From Labia minor (lineage: Eukaryota; Arthropoda; Insecta; Dermaptera; Spongiphoridae), in NCBI GenBank assembly GCA_963082975.1, contig OY720350.1, positions 43,912,734-43,976,733 on the forward strand: 64,000 nt of DNA, in the 5' to 3' direction. The translations under genes and the position numbers were made by a program. Numbering within the stretch: the stretch's first letter is position 1; each line of letters begins with the position of its first letter. This document shows positions 12,040-22,584 of the stretch, in pieces. Under the pieces are notes generated by a model. The model was not told the origin of the DNA and ran no database searches. It was given only the letters and a program-made list of their open reading frames with translations.

Positions 12040-12932
12040 AAAAAAAAACAAAACAAAATGTATCTTTAGTTAATTATTTACTAAATTAATAAATCTTAAA
12101 ATATTTCATTTTATTTAAATTTTACTATTTTTAATTAATTAATATTTGATATTATCAATTTTTTATATAATTGGAAAAATTGGATTATATATCGATATAA
12201 GAGTTTAAAAATTTATAATTTTTAATTAATCAATGAAAAGATAATAGGCAAATATGTTTCGTTTTCTTATGTAAATAAGATCATCCGTGAGATTAAGAAA
12301 CATTAATTTAGTTTGCAAAAAATTAGGAAGCTAATTTCTCAATTAGGAAAATAAACAGATGAATGAAAGAAACATTAAATGCCTGGTTTAAAACAAAAGC
12401 TTGAACGTGAAAGTTAAGAAAAAAACACTTCATCCCATTTGATCCAATGCCGATTGCAATTATGCAATCCTATATAAAGATAAACCATTGAAATGTTCCA
12501 AACTTTTTTCCTCGCTTGCCCCTCTTCCCCTTTCACTCAATGAAAGAACACTTTAAAATCATTCCCAATTTTTTTTTTAAACGTTTGTCTTGAAATTTCC
12601 TAGATCCATGATTTTTTTTCTGAACCATGATATTGAATTCATGCTTCATTATCTACCCTAGAAATTAAATTTTATTAATTTAATTTAATTTGTTTTTTTT
12701 TTTTTTTAATTTTTACTTTCACATTTTATTTGTAAAAAGATATTTGACATTTCAAAAATAAAATTTAATAAAAAGTTAATTTTGAATCAACTCATGTATA
12801 AGCATCACACAACTTTCACTTAAATTTTTTTGTAATTTTCTTCTGATATTATTTATTAATATCCAGAATATTCTATATTTATCCTATGTTTATTTACTAT
12901 TACAATGAGAAAACGTTTATCTAAAATCAAAA
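12040..12932. other. Upstream of the receptor exons, nothing firm
   Basis: AT-rich sequence where a first exon and promoter of the receptor gene could lie on the minus strand. I looked for an ATG exon ending in phase 2 and found none I could support. Confidence 0.35.
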
Positions 12933-13240
12933 AATTTAGGAGCTATAGGAAGGCGCCACGGGGTAGGAGACAACGTAGCTGGCTCAGATTCTCGTGGTCC
13001 CGGGTTCAAGTCCCGGGCCTGGCAAGGGATTTTCTCTAGTGGGGGTCTATGGGACGGAGTCAACCCAGCCTCCGGCAACATTGGGAAATAGCTACTTGAT
13101 AAAAAGTAGCGCCTCCGATCAAGAAAATCAAGGTAAAGGTTGATAGGACTCGTTCTACTGATCATAGGACACCTAATTGACTTGATAGGCGTTGTCTTTG
13201 CGTAGGACGTACAAAAGTCAGTTGTCAATTTAGGAGCTAT
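12933..13240 (+). repeat. tRNA-derived SINE with perfect target site duplication
   Basis: A 280-bp insertion (12947-13226) is flanked by identical 14-bp repeats AATTTAGGAGCTAT at 12933-12946 and 13227-13240. Its head looks like the internal RNA polymerase III promoter of a tRNA: a degenerate A box (TAGCTGGCTCAGA, about 12975) and a near-perfect B box GGTTCAAGTCC (about 13003) inside a CCCGG..CCGGG stem. The body has no ORF and the 3' end lacks a clear A tail. Composition is far more GC-rich than its surroundings. It depends on a partner LINE for movement; the partner is not identifiable here. Confidence 0.75.
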
Positions 13241-14399
13241 TTTTAAAATTAGTCATTGAAGCTCTCTCCCCTAATTTTTCTGATATTACAGGTAATCATT
13301 TATGGGTGGAAATTTCTTTTTAAATTTTTATACAAGTTCATATTTTATATTCCTTTAACTTTTAAAACTATTAACAATCTGAGAGCTTAAAATAAAAAAT
13401 ACACGATTTTTGAAGAATTAATTTTTAAAATTCATAATTTAATAACGCTCAAGAATATTTCAATGATGATAAAATCTTGTTGATATTAAAGATAATTTTA
13501 TTTGACAGTAAAAATTAGATTATATATTTAGATATTATTTTACTTTCACTTCCCTAAGCATAAAATCTATATATCTAGTAAGAGGAAAAATTTCAGAATT
13601 CGAATTCGAGTTTTCCAAATAAATACTCGTTAAAAGGTCACTTACGTCCGAAAAACATTGTTCCTACAAAATGATCTGTGTGTATTTGATTTAATTTTGT
13701 TTCTTAAAAACAAAAAAGTGTTTTGAACTTAAATTTCATATTTAAGAAATGTACAAGTATATATCAATTGTGTTAAATTAAATATTTCGCTAAAATCGAA
13801 ATTGTTATTTCACATCATTGATATTACAATTTTCTCAAAAACTGCTCCTAAAATTTTAGTTATGTTCCATTTTTGTGATATTTTAAATTGTTTTACATTT
13901 ATAAAAAAAAATGTATAATAAGAAGAATCTAAAACTTTTTAGAAATATGAAAAATTAGGTATATTATATTTTACATTGCTATTCTGGTTTTGGCTTTGTC
14001 ATTGACATAAACTTTAAATAAAGAAGCAAGAGATACAATTCAGTTCTTATTTTTAAATTTACAATAGCCTACAAAGAAAATTTGATTTTTGTTGGAATAT
14101 TTACCTGCAGAAATTCTTTCTTTTCTCTCTATTTTGGAATATGATAATTATGATATTATAGGTGTGAGTTTTTCTTTTTTTAGTTCTTCGCCAACAGATA
14201 GAAAACGTGTCTACTATTTTTATGATAATCTGATTTCACGGGGATTAAACTAATATTTGTAAATTCATTATTTCTTGTATATAAAACAACAACAACAAAA
14301 AATTTGAGAAAACTTTCTTTTTATTAAAAAAAATATAAACAATTTTTTTCACCAATAGATAATTTAAATAATTATGCATGTGAAATATTTCAAATACAT
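13241..14399. other. AT-rich stretch, nothing recognised
   Basis: No ORF, structural RNA or repeat boundary supported. Confidence 0.4.
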
Positions 14400-15090
14400 T
14401 TAAAAATAATATAAATATAAAAGAATTTTATAAAATAACGTTTTTCCAATGGACTTAAAAAGAATAAAATAATTTTTCTATAAGCCTGACAAAGAATTAC
14501 TTCATATTCAATGAAAAACGTTGGGCGCATTTAGTTGTATTTATTTATATGAAAAATTAAGTCAAATTTTTGTAATAATAAAAATTTTATTAAACACATA
14601 AACTGACAAATTTTTTTATCATACAATAAAATTGATAGGTTAAGAGCTAAGAAATTAATCTTTTATTATTTTTCACTGTAATATACTTATATAAAAGTAT
14701 GCATCAAAATTTAAATTGCATAAAAATCAAATGAAAACTAAAATCACCCAACGTTTTTAGTTGAATATGAAGCAATTCATCCATAAACTTTGTCAGACTT
14801 ATAGAAGAATTATTTTATTCTTTTTAGTGCAATTTACCTATTTATATATGTGTAAAGAGTCAATTTATTAAGCAATTTTTTTCAAGTAAAAATAAATATT
14901 TATAAAAGTAAAAAAAATGAGCAGTGAATAGAAAAAAAAATTTTCTTTTCATTATATCCGAAGAATTAAAACGAAGAAATTGTATAATCTAAAAAATAAA
15001 TTATTAAGAAAGAAAAATTATTTTATTCTTTTGAGTCCATGAGTAAAACGTTATTTTATAAAAAAATTTTATATTTATATTATTTTATTC
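14400..15090. repeat. Interspersed repeat F, two copies in opposite orientation
   Basis: Block AAATAACGTTTTTC.. through CATATTCAA..AAACGTTGGGCG occurs on the plus strand at about 14436-14530, on the minus strand at about 14735-15060 (interrupted by about 200 bp of other sequence), and again on the plus strand at 22585-22705. There is no coding capacity. The ends are not defined well enough to assign a transposon class. Confidence 0.55.
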
Positions 15091-15558
15091 GTTTTAGTGC
15101 AATTTTAATTTGATAAATTTATTTAATATAACAAGAGAAATAGAAAAGATGAAGTTATAGAAGAATTTGCAAATTGAATAAAACAAAAAATATATTAATC
15201 TTCTAAAATTGATTTTATGTATTTATGTTAAGTAAATATTATTATTGAATAATAATTATTATATTATATTTCTGACGAGATAATAATAAATATAATATTT
15301 CTTACTTACTTATGGTTATTAAATTCATTATAATACATTTTTGCACTATTTTCTACACTAATCAAAATTTTATTCTTACTAATTCTTAATCATTTATTAA
15401 CTTATACAATTTCTTCGTTTTAGATCTTCGGATATAATGAAAAGAAAATTTTTCTTTCTATTCACTGCGCATTTTTTTTTACTTTTATAAATATTTATTT
15501 TAACGTGAAAAAAATTGCTTAATAAATTGACTCTTTGCACATATATAAATAGGTAAAT
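14829..15558. repeat. Long imperfect inverted repeat (fold-back)
   Basis: The left arm, about 14829-14990 (CCTATTTATATATGTGTAAA.. to ..GAAATTGTATAATC), is the reverse complement of the right arm, about 15402-15558 (..CAATTTCTTCGTTTTAGA.. to ..ATAAATAGGTAAAT), with a spacer near 400 bp. Identity is high by eye. It overlaps the insert that interrupts the minus copy of repeat F. Confidence 0.65.
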
Positions 15559-16251
15559 TAATAGATGAAATCTTATTTGTTGTACATTAAGAAATTGGAA
15601 AAATTTTCTTATTTACTTCCATATACCTATATGTATATACTATATTATTTATTTTTATTTTATTTTATGTTATTCTAAGCAAATAGAATAGCTTATTATA
15701 ACAAGACTTTTATACAATTGTTATAAAAAAAAAACGAAAGGGCAGATTCGGGATCTATTTTAAATTTCTATTTCCATTTAAATCCGAAGATCTGGGATTT
15801 CCGGAGCTCAATCATAATTCATATTTTCCTTTTTTTCAATTCGAAAATTGGATCAGATTGTTTCTTAAGATTTAAATTCAAAAGAGACACGATCCTGCCC
15901 ATTCTTGTATAAAAACTATATTATTTCTTAAGAAAAAAAGATTGAATACCAAAAACAAAACTATATTTAAAAATTATAAACATATATTAATTGATATTAA
16001 ATATTATTTTAAAAGGAAAAAAAAATTTGTTGATATTCTTATAGGAATCAATTTTAATTATCTAAAATTCTTGAAACTAGCTGAAATATTTTTTTAGAGA
16101 AAATTCATTTTAGATATTCAATGTTTGAATCCAGATTCTGTCCTCATCTTAACTAAAAATTAATATTATTTCAATCAGGTCTAGGTCTGTTTTTAAAGTT
16201 AAGAGTTTGGGTTAAATTTTTTTATTAAGTATATAAAAATATTCTCCAATC
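15559..16251. other. AT-rich stretch before hAT copy 2
   Basis: No supported features. Confidence 0.4.
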
Positions 16252-16724
16252 TCTTAGTGCAGTGGTTCTTAAACTGTGGTCCGCGGACCCCTGGGGGTCC
16301 GCGAAGCCTTTACTGGGGGTCCGCGGTCCTCGGAAAAAAATCATCGTAAAAATATATACATATATAAATATTTAAAGTTCATTGTGTAACTATATCCTCC
16401 TAGAGAATTACGGCTATAATTTAATACTATTAATAATACTATTTTATTTTATTAAATTGATAATTATGTCAATTAATTTTTTGTGAATAAATAAACATAT
16501 ATAAAAAACTATATATAAAATTTGAATTTTCATCCATTCATTCATTTAAAATCATTTTTCGATTGTTCCTTTAAAATAACCCCTCTTAGGGGCTCGGAAG
16601 GGGAGGCATATAAGGGAATTTTCTTTCACTTTGTTATTGGGGAAAACCAGGGGAGGGGACAGTCTTACCCGGAAAAACCCAAATTGTCAGCGTCCACTCT
16701 GGGGTTTTAAACAGTTTTAAAGCA

Positions 16725-16834
16725 AATGTTAATTATAAGTTCATTTCTCAACGAGTTGTATCTTTAAATTATTTTTATTAATGTTAATTATAAGTTCATT
16801 TCTCAACGAGTTGTATCTTTAAATTATTTTTATT
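16725..16834. repeat. Tandem repeat, 2 x 55 bp, in hAT leader
   Basis: Two identical 55-bp units beginning AATGTTAATTATAAGTTC at 16725 and 16780. Confidence 0.9.
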
Positions 16835-17020
16835 AATTTAATTAATTATAATTAAATTATAGCTAATAATAGTTTATTATAGCTAATAATTTTTTTTAAT
16901 TTTTAGTGTAATTTGCATGATCATTATTTTATAAAAACACTAAACACATTTTGCAATTTCCCAGAAAGGCTGTTTTTGAGAGTAAGTATAAGTTAGTTTT
17001 ATGAATAAAAAATATTTATT

Positions 17021-17110
17021 TTAATAATATTTTAGAATCAAATTACGAAATTAATAATATTTTAGAATCAAATTACGAAATTAATAATATTTTAGAATCA
17101 AATTACGAAA
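17021..17110. repeat. Tandem repeat, 3 x 30 bp, in hAT leader
   Basis: Three perfect 30-bp units containing TTAATAATATTTTAGAATCA at 17021, 17051 and 17081. They are followed to about 17260 by a looser array of ATTTAAAATGAT-type units and then by TATATTATATT repeats. They may be transposase binding sites or replication slippage products. Confidence 0.9.
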
Positions 17111-17340
17111 TATATTTATTATATAAATTAATATTCATTTAAAATGATATTAAATCATTTATTTAAAATGATTTAAAACATTTATTAAAATGATTTAAAA
17201 CATTCATTTAAAATGATATTAAAACATTCATTTAAAATCATATTAAAACATAGCTAGTAAATAATAATTCGTTATATTTATATTATATTTATATTATATT
17301 TATATTATTGTAGTTCAATGTTAATAAATTACTCCATAAA

Positions 17341-19200
17341 ATGGATCGTTGGCTACAAACTGGTTCAACACAGAAACGGAAAGAATCAGATGATGAGGCA
17401 TCAACAGCAAACTCTACCAAGAAACGCAAAACTAGAAAATATTCGGATGATTATTTATCATTTGGATTTACTTATATTTGCAACAATGATGTGGAAAGAC
17501 CAGTCTGCGTTCTATGTCAGGAAAGTTTATCCAATGAAAGTATGAAACCTGCTAATCTCAGACGTCATTTACAAACAAAGCACAGCGAGCATGTTAGTAA
17601 GTCTATCGAATTTTTTAAAATGAAAAAAGAAGAACTTAATTCAAGTCAGAAATTGATGGTAAAGACGGGATCTGGTGGTATGAGTAAGAAAGCAGTAATG
17701 GCATCATATGAAGTAGCTCTACTTATTGCTAAAGCAGGAAAGCCGCATAATATAGCAGAGCAATTAATTCTTCCTGCTACAAAAGTAATTACAAATATAA
17801 TGTTAGGAACTAAAGCAGCAAACGATATAAATTTGATTTCATTATCAAATGATACGGTTAAGAATAGGATTGAAGACATGTCATGTAATATAAAAGAAGA
17901 ATTAATATCGAGAGTGCGCAAAAGTCACTATTACTCATTACAATTGGATGAAAGTACTGATGTCACTAATAATGCCAATTTGTTAGCTTTCATTAGATAT
18001 GAGTTTGAAAATCAAATACAAGAAGATGTATTGTTTTGTGATTCACTACCTTCACGAACGACAGCTAATGACATATTTAACAGTTTGAATAATTTTATAA
18101 CCGAAAATGAAATAGAGTGGCCAAAATGTGTTGGAATTTGCACTGATGGTGCTCGTGCAATGTCAGGTACAAGAACTGGATTGATTGCTCTTATTAAAAA
18201 TGTTGCGCCTCAGGTTGTTTGGAATCATTGCTGCATTCACAGAGAATCATTAGCAGCCAAAAATATGTCACCAGATTTGAAAAGAACATTAGACGAAGTA
18301 GTTAAAATTGTCAATTTCATTAAGGCTCGTCCACTTAATTCCAGAGTTTTTAAAATTTTGTGTGAGGAAATGGGTAGTCAACATACACATTTATTATTAC
18401 ATACAGATGTACGTTGGTTGTCCCGCGGGAAAGTACTCATTCGCCTTTTTGAGCTTCGAGATGAAATACGATTGTTTTTAATAGATGCGCATTTTGAACT
18501 GACCGAATGTTTCAATGATTTTATCTGGTTAGCTAAGGTGGCTTACTTGACTGATATTTTTACAAAATTGAACGAACTTAATTTGAGCCTGCAAGGTACT
18601 GTTGTAAATATATTTAAAGTTGAAGATAAAATAGAAGCAATGATTAAAAAAATCGACTTGTGGTCGAAACGCATCCAGAACGGTGTATATGAGTCTTTTC
18701 CAACTCTCAATGATTTCATAGAAAGCTCCAGTGAAAAATTGCTTAATCAAACGCGTCAATTATTTGTTGAACATTTAATTACTTTGAAAAGCAACTTCAG
18801 GAAGTATTTTTCTACTCCTGATCCTTGCAATAACTGGATCAGAGATCCATTTAATATGGAAATTACAAATGCTAAACATTTATCTGCACCTGAACAAGAT
18901 ATTCTCGTGGAATTATCATGTGATACAACTTATAAACTAATATTTAACAAAACTGAATTGAGCAACTTTTGGTTACTTCTCAGGTCAGATTATCCTGCGC
19001 TTGCAAATAAAGCACTTCAACACTTGATTCCATTCTGCACAACATATTTATGCGAACAAGCTTTTTCGGTACTATTTTATATTAAGTCTAAATATAGAAA
19101 CAAATTAAATGTAGAGCCGGATCTTAGATTAAAAGTTTCCAATATTAAGCCAGATATTGAGATTCTTGTTTCAAGAAAACAACTGCATACATCTCATTAA
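17341..19200 (+). CDS. hAT-superfamily transposase, copy 2
   Basis: 619-aa ORF identical to the one at 61-1920, with the same ATG, BED finger (C56, C59, H76, H81), acidic positions D203, D269 and E572, and C-terminal dimerisation region. It lies inside a fully bounded element, so this copy shows that gene and termini belong together. The promoter is presumably in the roughly 1-kb leader (16260-17340); no TATA box could be singled out in this AT-rich sequence. Confidence 0.94.
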   Translation: MDRWLQTGSTQKRKESDDEASTANSTKKRKTRKYSDDYLSFGFTYICNNDVERPVCVLCQESLSNESMKPANLRRHLQTKHSEHVSKSIEFFKMKKEELNSSQKLMVKTGSGGMSKKAVMASYEVALLIAKAGKPHNIAEQLILPATKVITNIMLGTKAANDINLISLSNDTVKNRIEDMSCNIKEELISRVRKSHYYSLQLDESTDVTNNANLLAFIRYEFENQIQEDVLFCDSLPSRTTANDIFNSLNNFITENEIEWPKCVGICTDGARAMSGTRTGLIALIKNVAPQVVWNHCCIHRESLAAKNMSPDLKRTLDEVVKIVNFIKARPLNSRVFKILCEEMGSQHTHLLLHTDVRWLSRGKVLIRLFELRDEIRLFLIDAHFELTECFNDFIWLAKVAYLTDIFTKLNELNLSLQGTVVNIFKVEDKIEAMIKKIDLWSKRIQNGVYESFPTLNDFIESSSEKLLNQTRQLFVEHLITLKSNFRKYFSTPDPCNNWIRDPFNMEITNAKHLSAPEQDILVELSCDTTYKLIFNKTELSNFWLLLRSDYPALANKALQHLIPFCTTYLCEQAFSVLFYIKSKYRNKLNVEPDLRLKVSNIKPDIEILVSRKQLHTSH

Positions 19201-19692
19201 ATATGTAAGTTATATTTAATGAGATAGATGCAGTTATTTTTTAAAATATTTCTTATTTAATATTTTCTGAAAAAAATTATAAAATATTTATATGAATTTA
19301 ATGTAAGTACCCATTATAATTTGTGAGATTTGTTGCTATGACAATGTTTGTATTTTCTTTCTTCAATATTATAATTTCTAATAAAATGTGTTCTACAATA
19401 TGCAAAAAAATCGTTATTCACCAATCACTGTTAGAAATATTCATCATATATCCTTGTCCTTATGAGATCGTAAGCCAGAAATTAATTAATAAAATGACGT
19501 AAAGTACCTAAAGTTGTGATGGGGGTCCGTCAAAAAAAATTTTTTCAAGTGGGGGTCCGTGGAGTACATAAGTTTAAGAACCTATGTCTTAGTGAAATAT
19601 AAAAAAAAAAATAAATGTTATTATTCATTAACAAGTATATATATATATATATAAATTCATACTCACCACTCTTAAAATATTGATTATTAAAT

Positions 19693-19953
19693 TGTAGGAT
19701 CTAGAGGTTTTGTTAATAAAAGATATATTGTATTTTAAATATAAGAATATTTATTATATATGATAATATATACAGATGAACGTAGAGGTGAGTGAGTATT
19801 CTGCTTGCGGTGTTAATCGCTCAGCATTGAGATATAAAAGTGTGTGTCGTTTGACCTTGATCAGCTGTTCAAAGCTAGTAGAGTGCTTTGAAGTAATGAC
19901 ACCAGGGGGGTTTCTTCATATTAATATATGAGACTAATTTTAAAAATACAACA
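19693..19953 (-). repeat. Copia LTR (3' LTR in element orientation)
   Basis: 261 bp, begins TG and ends CA, same as the partner at 22165-22425 by eye. Preceded by the purine tract on the minus strand. Confidence 0.9.
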
Positions 19954-20472
19954 CGCCCCCTTAAAATTAGTCGATATTGAATTTAATACAAATCGTTCAG
20001 ACAAAGTCCTTTCGAACAAAATTCATTCTTCGTTGAAGGAAGTCCTTTCGTTAATACATCAGCGAACATTTCTTCTGTAGGCTTATACTTTACTTCAATA
20101 TCGCCGTCATTATTCTTTTATTTTAAATAAATCTGAGAGTTTATATTTTTTTTAAAATTTTCAATAATTTTCATATTATTTTATGCTAATATCAGATCGT
20201 CCATGTACAAGGCTAAAATTGTAACGGTTTTTTTTTATTTTTTAAATATAAACATTTATTTTTATTTTAAGAAAAAACTTTCATTCAGGATTAATTTTCT
20301 CCTTAGAAATTTTATTATTAAATATTTATTAATATTTTTCAGGAATTTCTATATATATTTCTTCCTTTATTTCTCAATTTAGATAAGCATTTATAAAAAT
20401 CTATTTTCAATCGATGACGTTTTTTTTTTTTTAACCTTTGGTCGATCAATCAACTCCCATGTGTGATTTTGT

Positions 20473-22059
20473 TCATTTCATTAATTTCTGTTTTAATTTG
20501 CCTTTTTTCCATTTATACTTGTTGGGGCCTTCTAATGCATCTTGAAGTATTAAATTTGATATATCTGGACTGTCTAGGCTTTCCTCGTCTTGAGTATTTT
20601 TATTCTTGGGATTTTTTGTTTTTATATAATTATGTACCTTTTTTGGTCTCCCTTTCATATTTGTTTTAATAAATTTCGGCCTTCCTGGACCTTTTTTCAT
20701 AATTATTTCATCATCTGAATTTTCTTCATTTTCATTTTCACCTTTTTCAAGTTTTTCTTCATCTTCAAGATTTTCATTTTCGTTTTCATCTTGAATTTCA
20801 TTTTTATTTTCATTGAACAGGTTATAGAGATTTACAGAATTTTCTTCAAGTATTTCTTCATTTTTAGCAGTGGATTCAGATATAGGATTTATCATGTATA
20901 AACCATCTTTCTTGAATGTAGTAATAATGGTTTCTCCTTTTTCATTCTTTATAACTGCTTTTGAATGAATAAAAAATATTTTCTTTCTTTTAGATGTGGC
21001 TTTTGAAATGGATATAAGATTTCTTTTTAAATTCGGTACATATAAAACATTTTCTAACTCTATTTCAGTTATTTTATTATTATTTTTTAATTTAAAATAA
21101 ACGTTTCCGATTCCTTTTACTTCTGTGCAATCATTATTTGCTAATCTTACCTTTTGATCAGATTTCTTGAAATTTTTAAATTTTTTTCTATCATTACACA
21201 TATGCGATGTCGCTCCACTGTCGAGGCACCATGAATCATTCGAATCGTTGTTGTTCTCAATGTAGTTTGCAGCAAACATTGACTTTTTGCTTTTTATATT
21301 ATCTCGTTGAATTTTTTGTTCATTATTTTTCTTTTTAAAACATTGAGATGCTTTATTCCCGACTCGATGACAATAATTACATTTAAATCTGAAAAAATAT
21401 TTATTTTCATTATTTTTATATTTAAAATCTGGTTTGCCTTTTATTGAATTGTTAACTGTGTAATTTTTCATATTAAATGCATCCTGAACTTCAGGCGTAT
21501 TATTTCGTTTCTTGGAATTTGCTTCTTCCAATAATTTTATTTTTAGGTTCTCTGGGTCAGGTAATACATCACGTGTTTCTATTGCACATCTAAAATTTTC
21601 GTAACTTGTTGGAATGCTATAAAGTAAAATAATCGTTAATAAATCATTTTGTATTTCAAGATCCATTTCTTTGAGTTTATCTATAATATTAAAAAATTCA
21701 TTTAAATGCTCAGACATGCAATCATCTTCGTTCATCTTTTTAAAAATTAATTGTTTTAACAAGGTTGCCTTTTTAGCTGGACCTTTAGACAAATAAATAT
21801 CTTGTAATTTTTTCCATACCTGATTTGCAGTCTTGCATCGTTTAACATGAATCAGCTCTGGTGGGCTTATAGCTAATATCAGCTCAGCTTTCGCTTTTTG
21901 ATCGTTAATTAAAATTTCCTCACTTGCACCTTCAGTCTTTACAGTTCCTGATACATATTTCCAGAGATTATTCTTCACGAGAATTGCTTCCATGTGAATT
22001 CTCCATGTATCATAATTATCCTTCGATAATTTTTCAATGTAAACTTGACTTACTGCCAT
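20473..22059 (-). CDS. Copia-type Gag-protease remnant polyprotein
   Basis: 528-aa ORF from ATG at 22059. Residues 1-200 match the Copia Gag (UBN2-like) fold, with the start LSKDNYDTWRIHMEAIL. A zinc knuckle lies near residue 226 as CNYCHRVGNKASQC, where the expected His is Asn. The aspartic protease signature WCLDSGATSHMC is near residue 280. After the pre-integrase region (GLYMINPISES) the frame jumps to an acidic linker and GPGRPK/GRPKK motifs normally found between integrase and reverse transcriptase. It ends at the start of the RT domain (ALEGPNKYKWKK). Integrase and RT have been deleted in ways that leave the frame open. Confidence 0.88.
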   Translation of the reverse strand: MAVSQVYIEKLSKDNYDTWRIHMEAILVKNNLWKYVSGTVKTEGASEEILINDQKAKAELILAISPPELIHVKRCKTANQVWKKLQDIYLSKGPAKKATLLKQLIFKKMNEDDCMSEHLNEFFNIIDKLKEMDLEIQNDLLTIILLYSIPTSYENFRCAIETRDVLPDPENLKIKLLEEANSKKRNNTPEVQDAFNMKNYTVNNSIKGKPDFKYKNNENKYFFRFKCNYCHRVGNKASQCFKKKNNEQKIQRDNIKSKKSMFAANYIENNNDSNDSWCLDSGATSHMCNDRKKFKNFKKSDQKVRLANNDCTEVKGIGNVYFKLKNNNKITEIELENVLYVPNLKRNLISISKATSKRKKIFFIHSKAVIKNEKGETIITTFKKDGLYMINPISESTAKNEEILEENSVNLYNLFNENKNEIQDENENENLEDEEKLEKGENENEENSDDEIIMKKGPGRPKFIKTNMKGRPKKVHNYIKTKNPKNKNTQDEESLDSPDISNLILQDALEGPNKYKWKKGKLKQKLMK

Positions 22060-22131
22060 CTTGAGAATTTTATCTCTTCTTCAAATATTTAACTCTTTTT
22101 ATATTAACAATTTCAATAAATCACTTAATAA

Positions 22132-22161
22132 GCGCAGCGGAAGCGTGCTGGGCCCATAACC
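22132..22161 (-). other. Primer-binding site matching initiator tRNA-Met
   Basis: The plus strand here reads like the 5' half of animal initiator tRNA-Met, from the D arm (GCGCAGCGGAAGC) through the anticodon arm (GCTGGGCCCATAACC). Copia-type elements are known to prime from an internally cleaved initiator tRNA-Met; the anticodon-arm portion fits that. The match here runs about twice as long as the usual site. Confidence 0.8.
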
Positions 22162-22164
22162 TTT

Positions 22165-22425
22165 TGTAGGATCTAGAGGTTTTGTTAATAAAAGATATAT
22201 TGTATTTTAAATATAAGAATATTTATTATATATGATAATATATACAGATGAACGTAGAGGTGAGTGAGTATTCTGCTTGCGGTGTTAATCGCTCAGCATT
22301 GAGATATAAAAGTGTGTGTCGTTTGACCTTGATCAGCTGTTCAAAGCTAGTAGAGTGCTTTGAAGTAATGACACCAGGGGGGTTTCTTCATATTAATATA
22401 TGAGACTAATTTTAAAAATACAACA
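22165..22425 (-). repeat. Copia LTR (5' LTR in element orientation)
   Basis: Second 261-bp LTR, next to the primer-binding site at 22132-22161. Confidence 0.9.
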
Positions 22426-22584
22426 TAAATTTTACATCAATCATTTTAAATTTGTATACAATTAATATATTAATAATTAAAATAAATTATTATTTAATAT
22501 GATTATTTTCTTTATCAACGGATATTGGAAATGAGAGTAGATTGAGATGTCTCAGTTATTTTAAAAATAATATAAATATAAAAA

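Larger units (their letters stand above)
16252..19594 (+). mobile_element. Complete hAT transposon (copy 2) with 8-bp target duplication
   Basis: The element spans 16260-19586 (3327 bp). Terminal inverted repeats are CAGTGGTTCTTAAACT on the left and, inverted, CATAGGTTCTTAAACT on the right; they differ at two positions. The flanking 8 bp, TCTTAGTG, are identical at 16252-16259 and 19587-19594. Sub-terminal GGGGGTCCG motifs occur near both ends, including the palindrome GGTCCGCGGACC at about 16280. The long 5' leader holds three sets of tandem repeats. From 17281 on it matches the copy at 1-2306 by eye without a difference. A complete structure, intact gene and no divergence between copies indicate a recently, perhaps currently, active element. 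Confidence 0.95.
19688..22430 (-). mobile_element. Copia-type LTR retrotransposon, internally deleted, TAAAT target duplication
   Basis: Two 261-bp LTRs (19693-19953 and 22165-22425), starting TGTAGGATCT and ending AATACAACA, look identical. Flanks are TAAAT at 19688-19692 and 22426-22430. The sense strand is minus: the primer site lies beside the right LTR and a purine tract (TTAAGGGGGCG) beside the left LTR. The internal region keeps Gag and protease but has lost integrase and most of reverse transcriptase/RNase H; only short islands remain (ALYMDDLILA at about 20212-20185; a terminal RNase H block at about 20100-19970). Matching LTRs show a recent insertion, so mobilisation in trans by an intact relative is likely. 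Confidence 0.92.

Noticed and set aside
12960-13020. A functional tRNA gene at the B box
   Set aside because: The acceptor stem and a proper cloverleaf are missing; perfect target repeats show it is a SINE head.
12917-13228. 103-codon minus-strand frame with ARDLNPGPRESEP
   Set aside because: It lies wholly over the SINE; this kind of peptide is the antisense reading of a tRNA-like B box region.
16522-16710. 62-codon frame in the hAT leader
   Set aside because: It lies in the untranslated leader, has no resemblance to a protein, and the transposase frame starts at 17341.
1-19586. Segmental duplication as the cause of the two hAT copies
   Set aside because: Similarity stops exactly at the element's right terminus, and different 8-bp duplications flank the copies.
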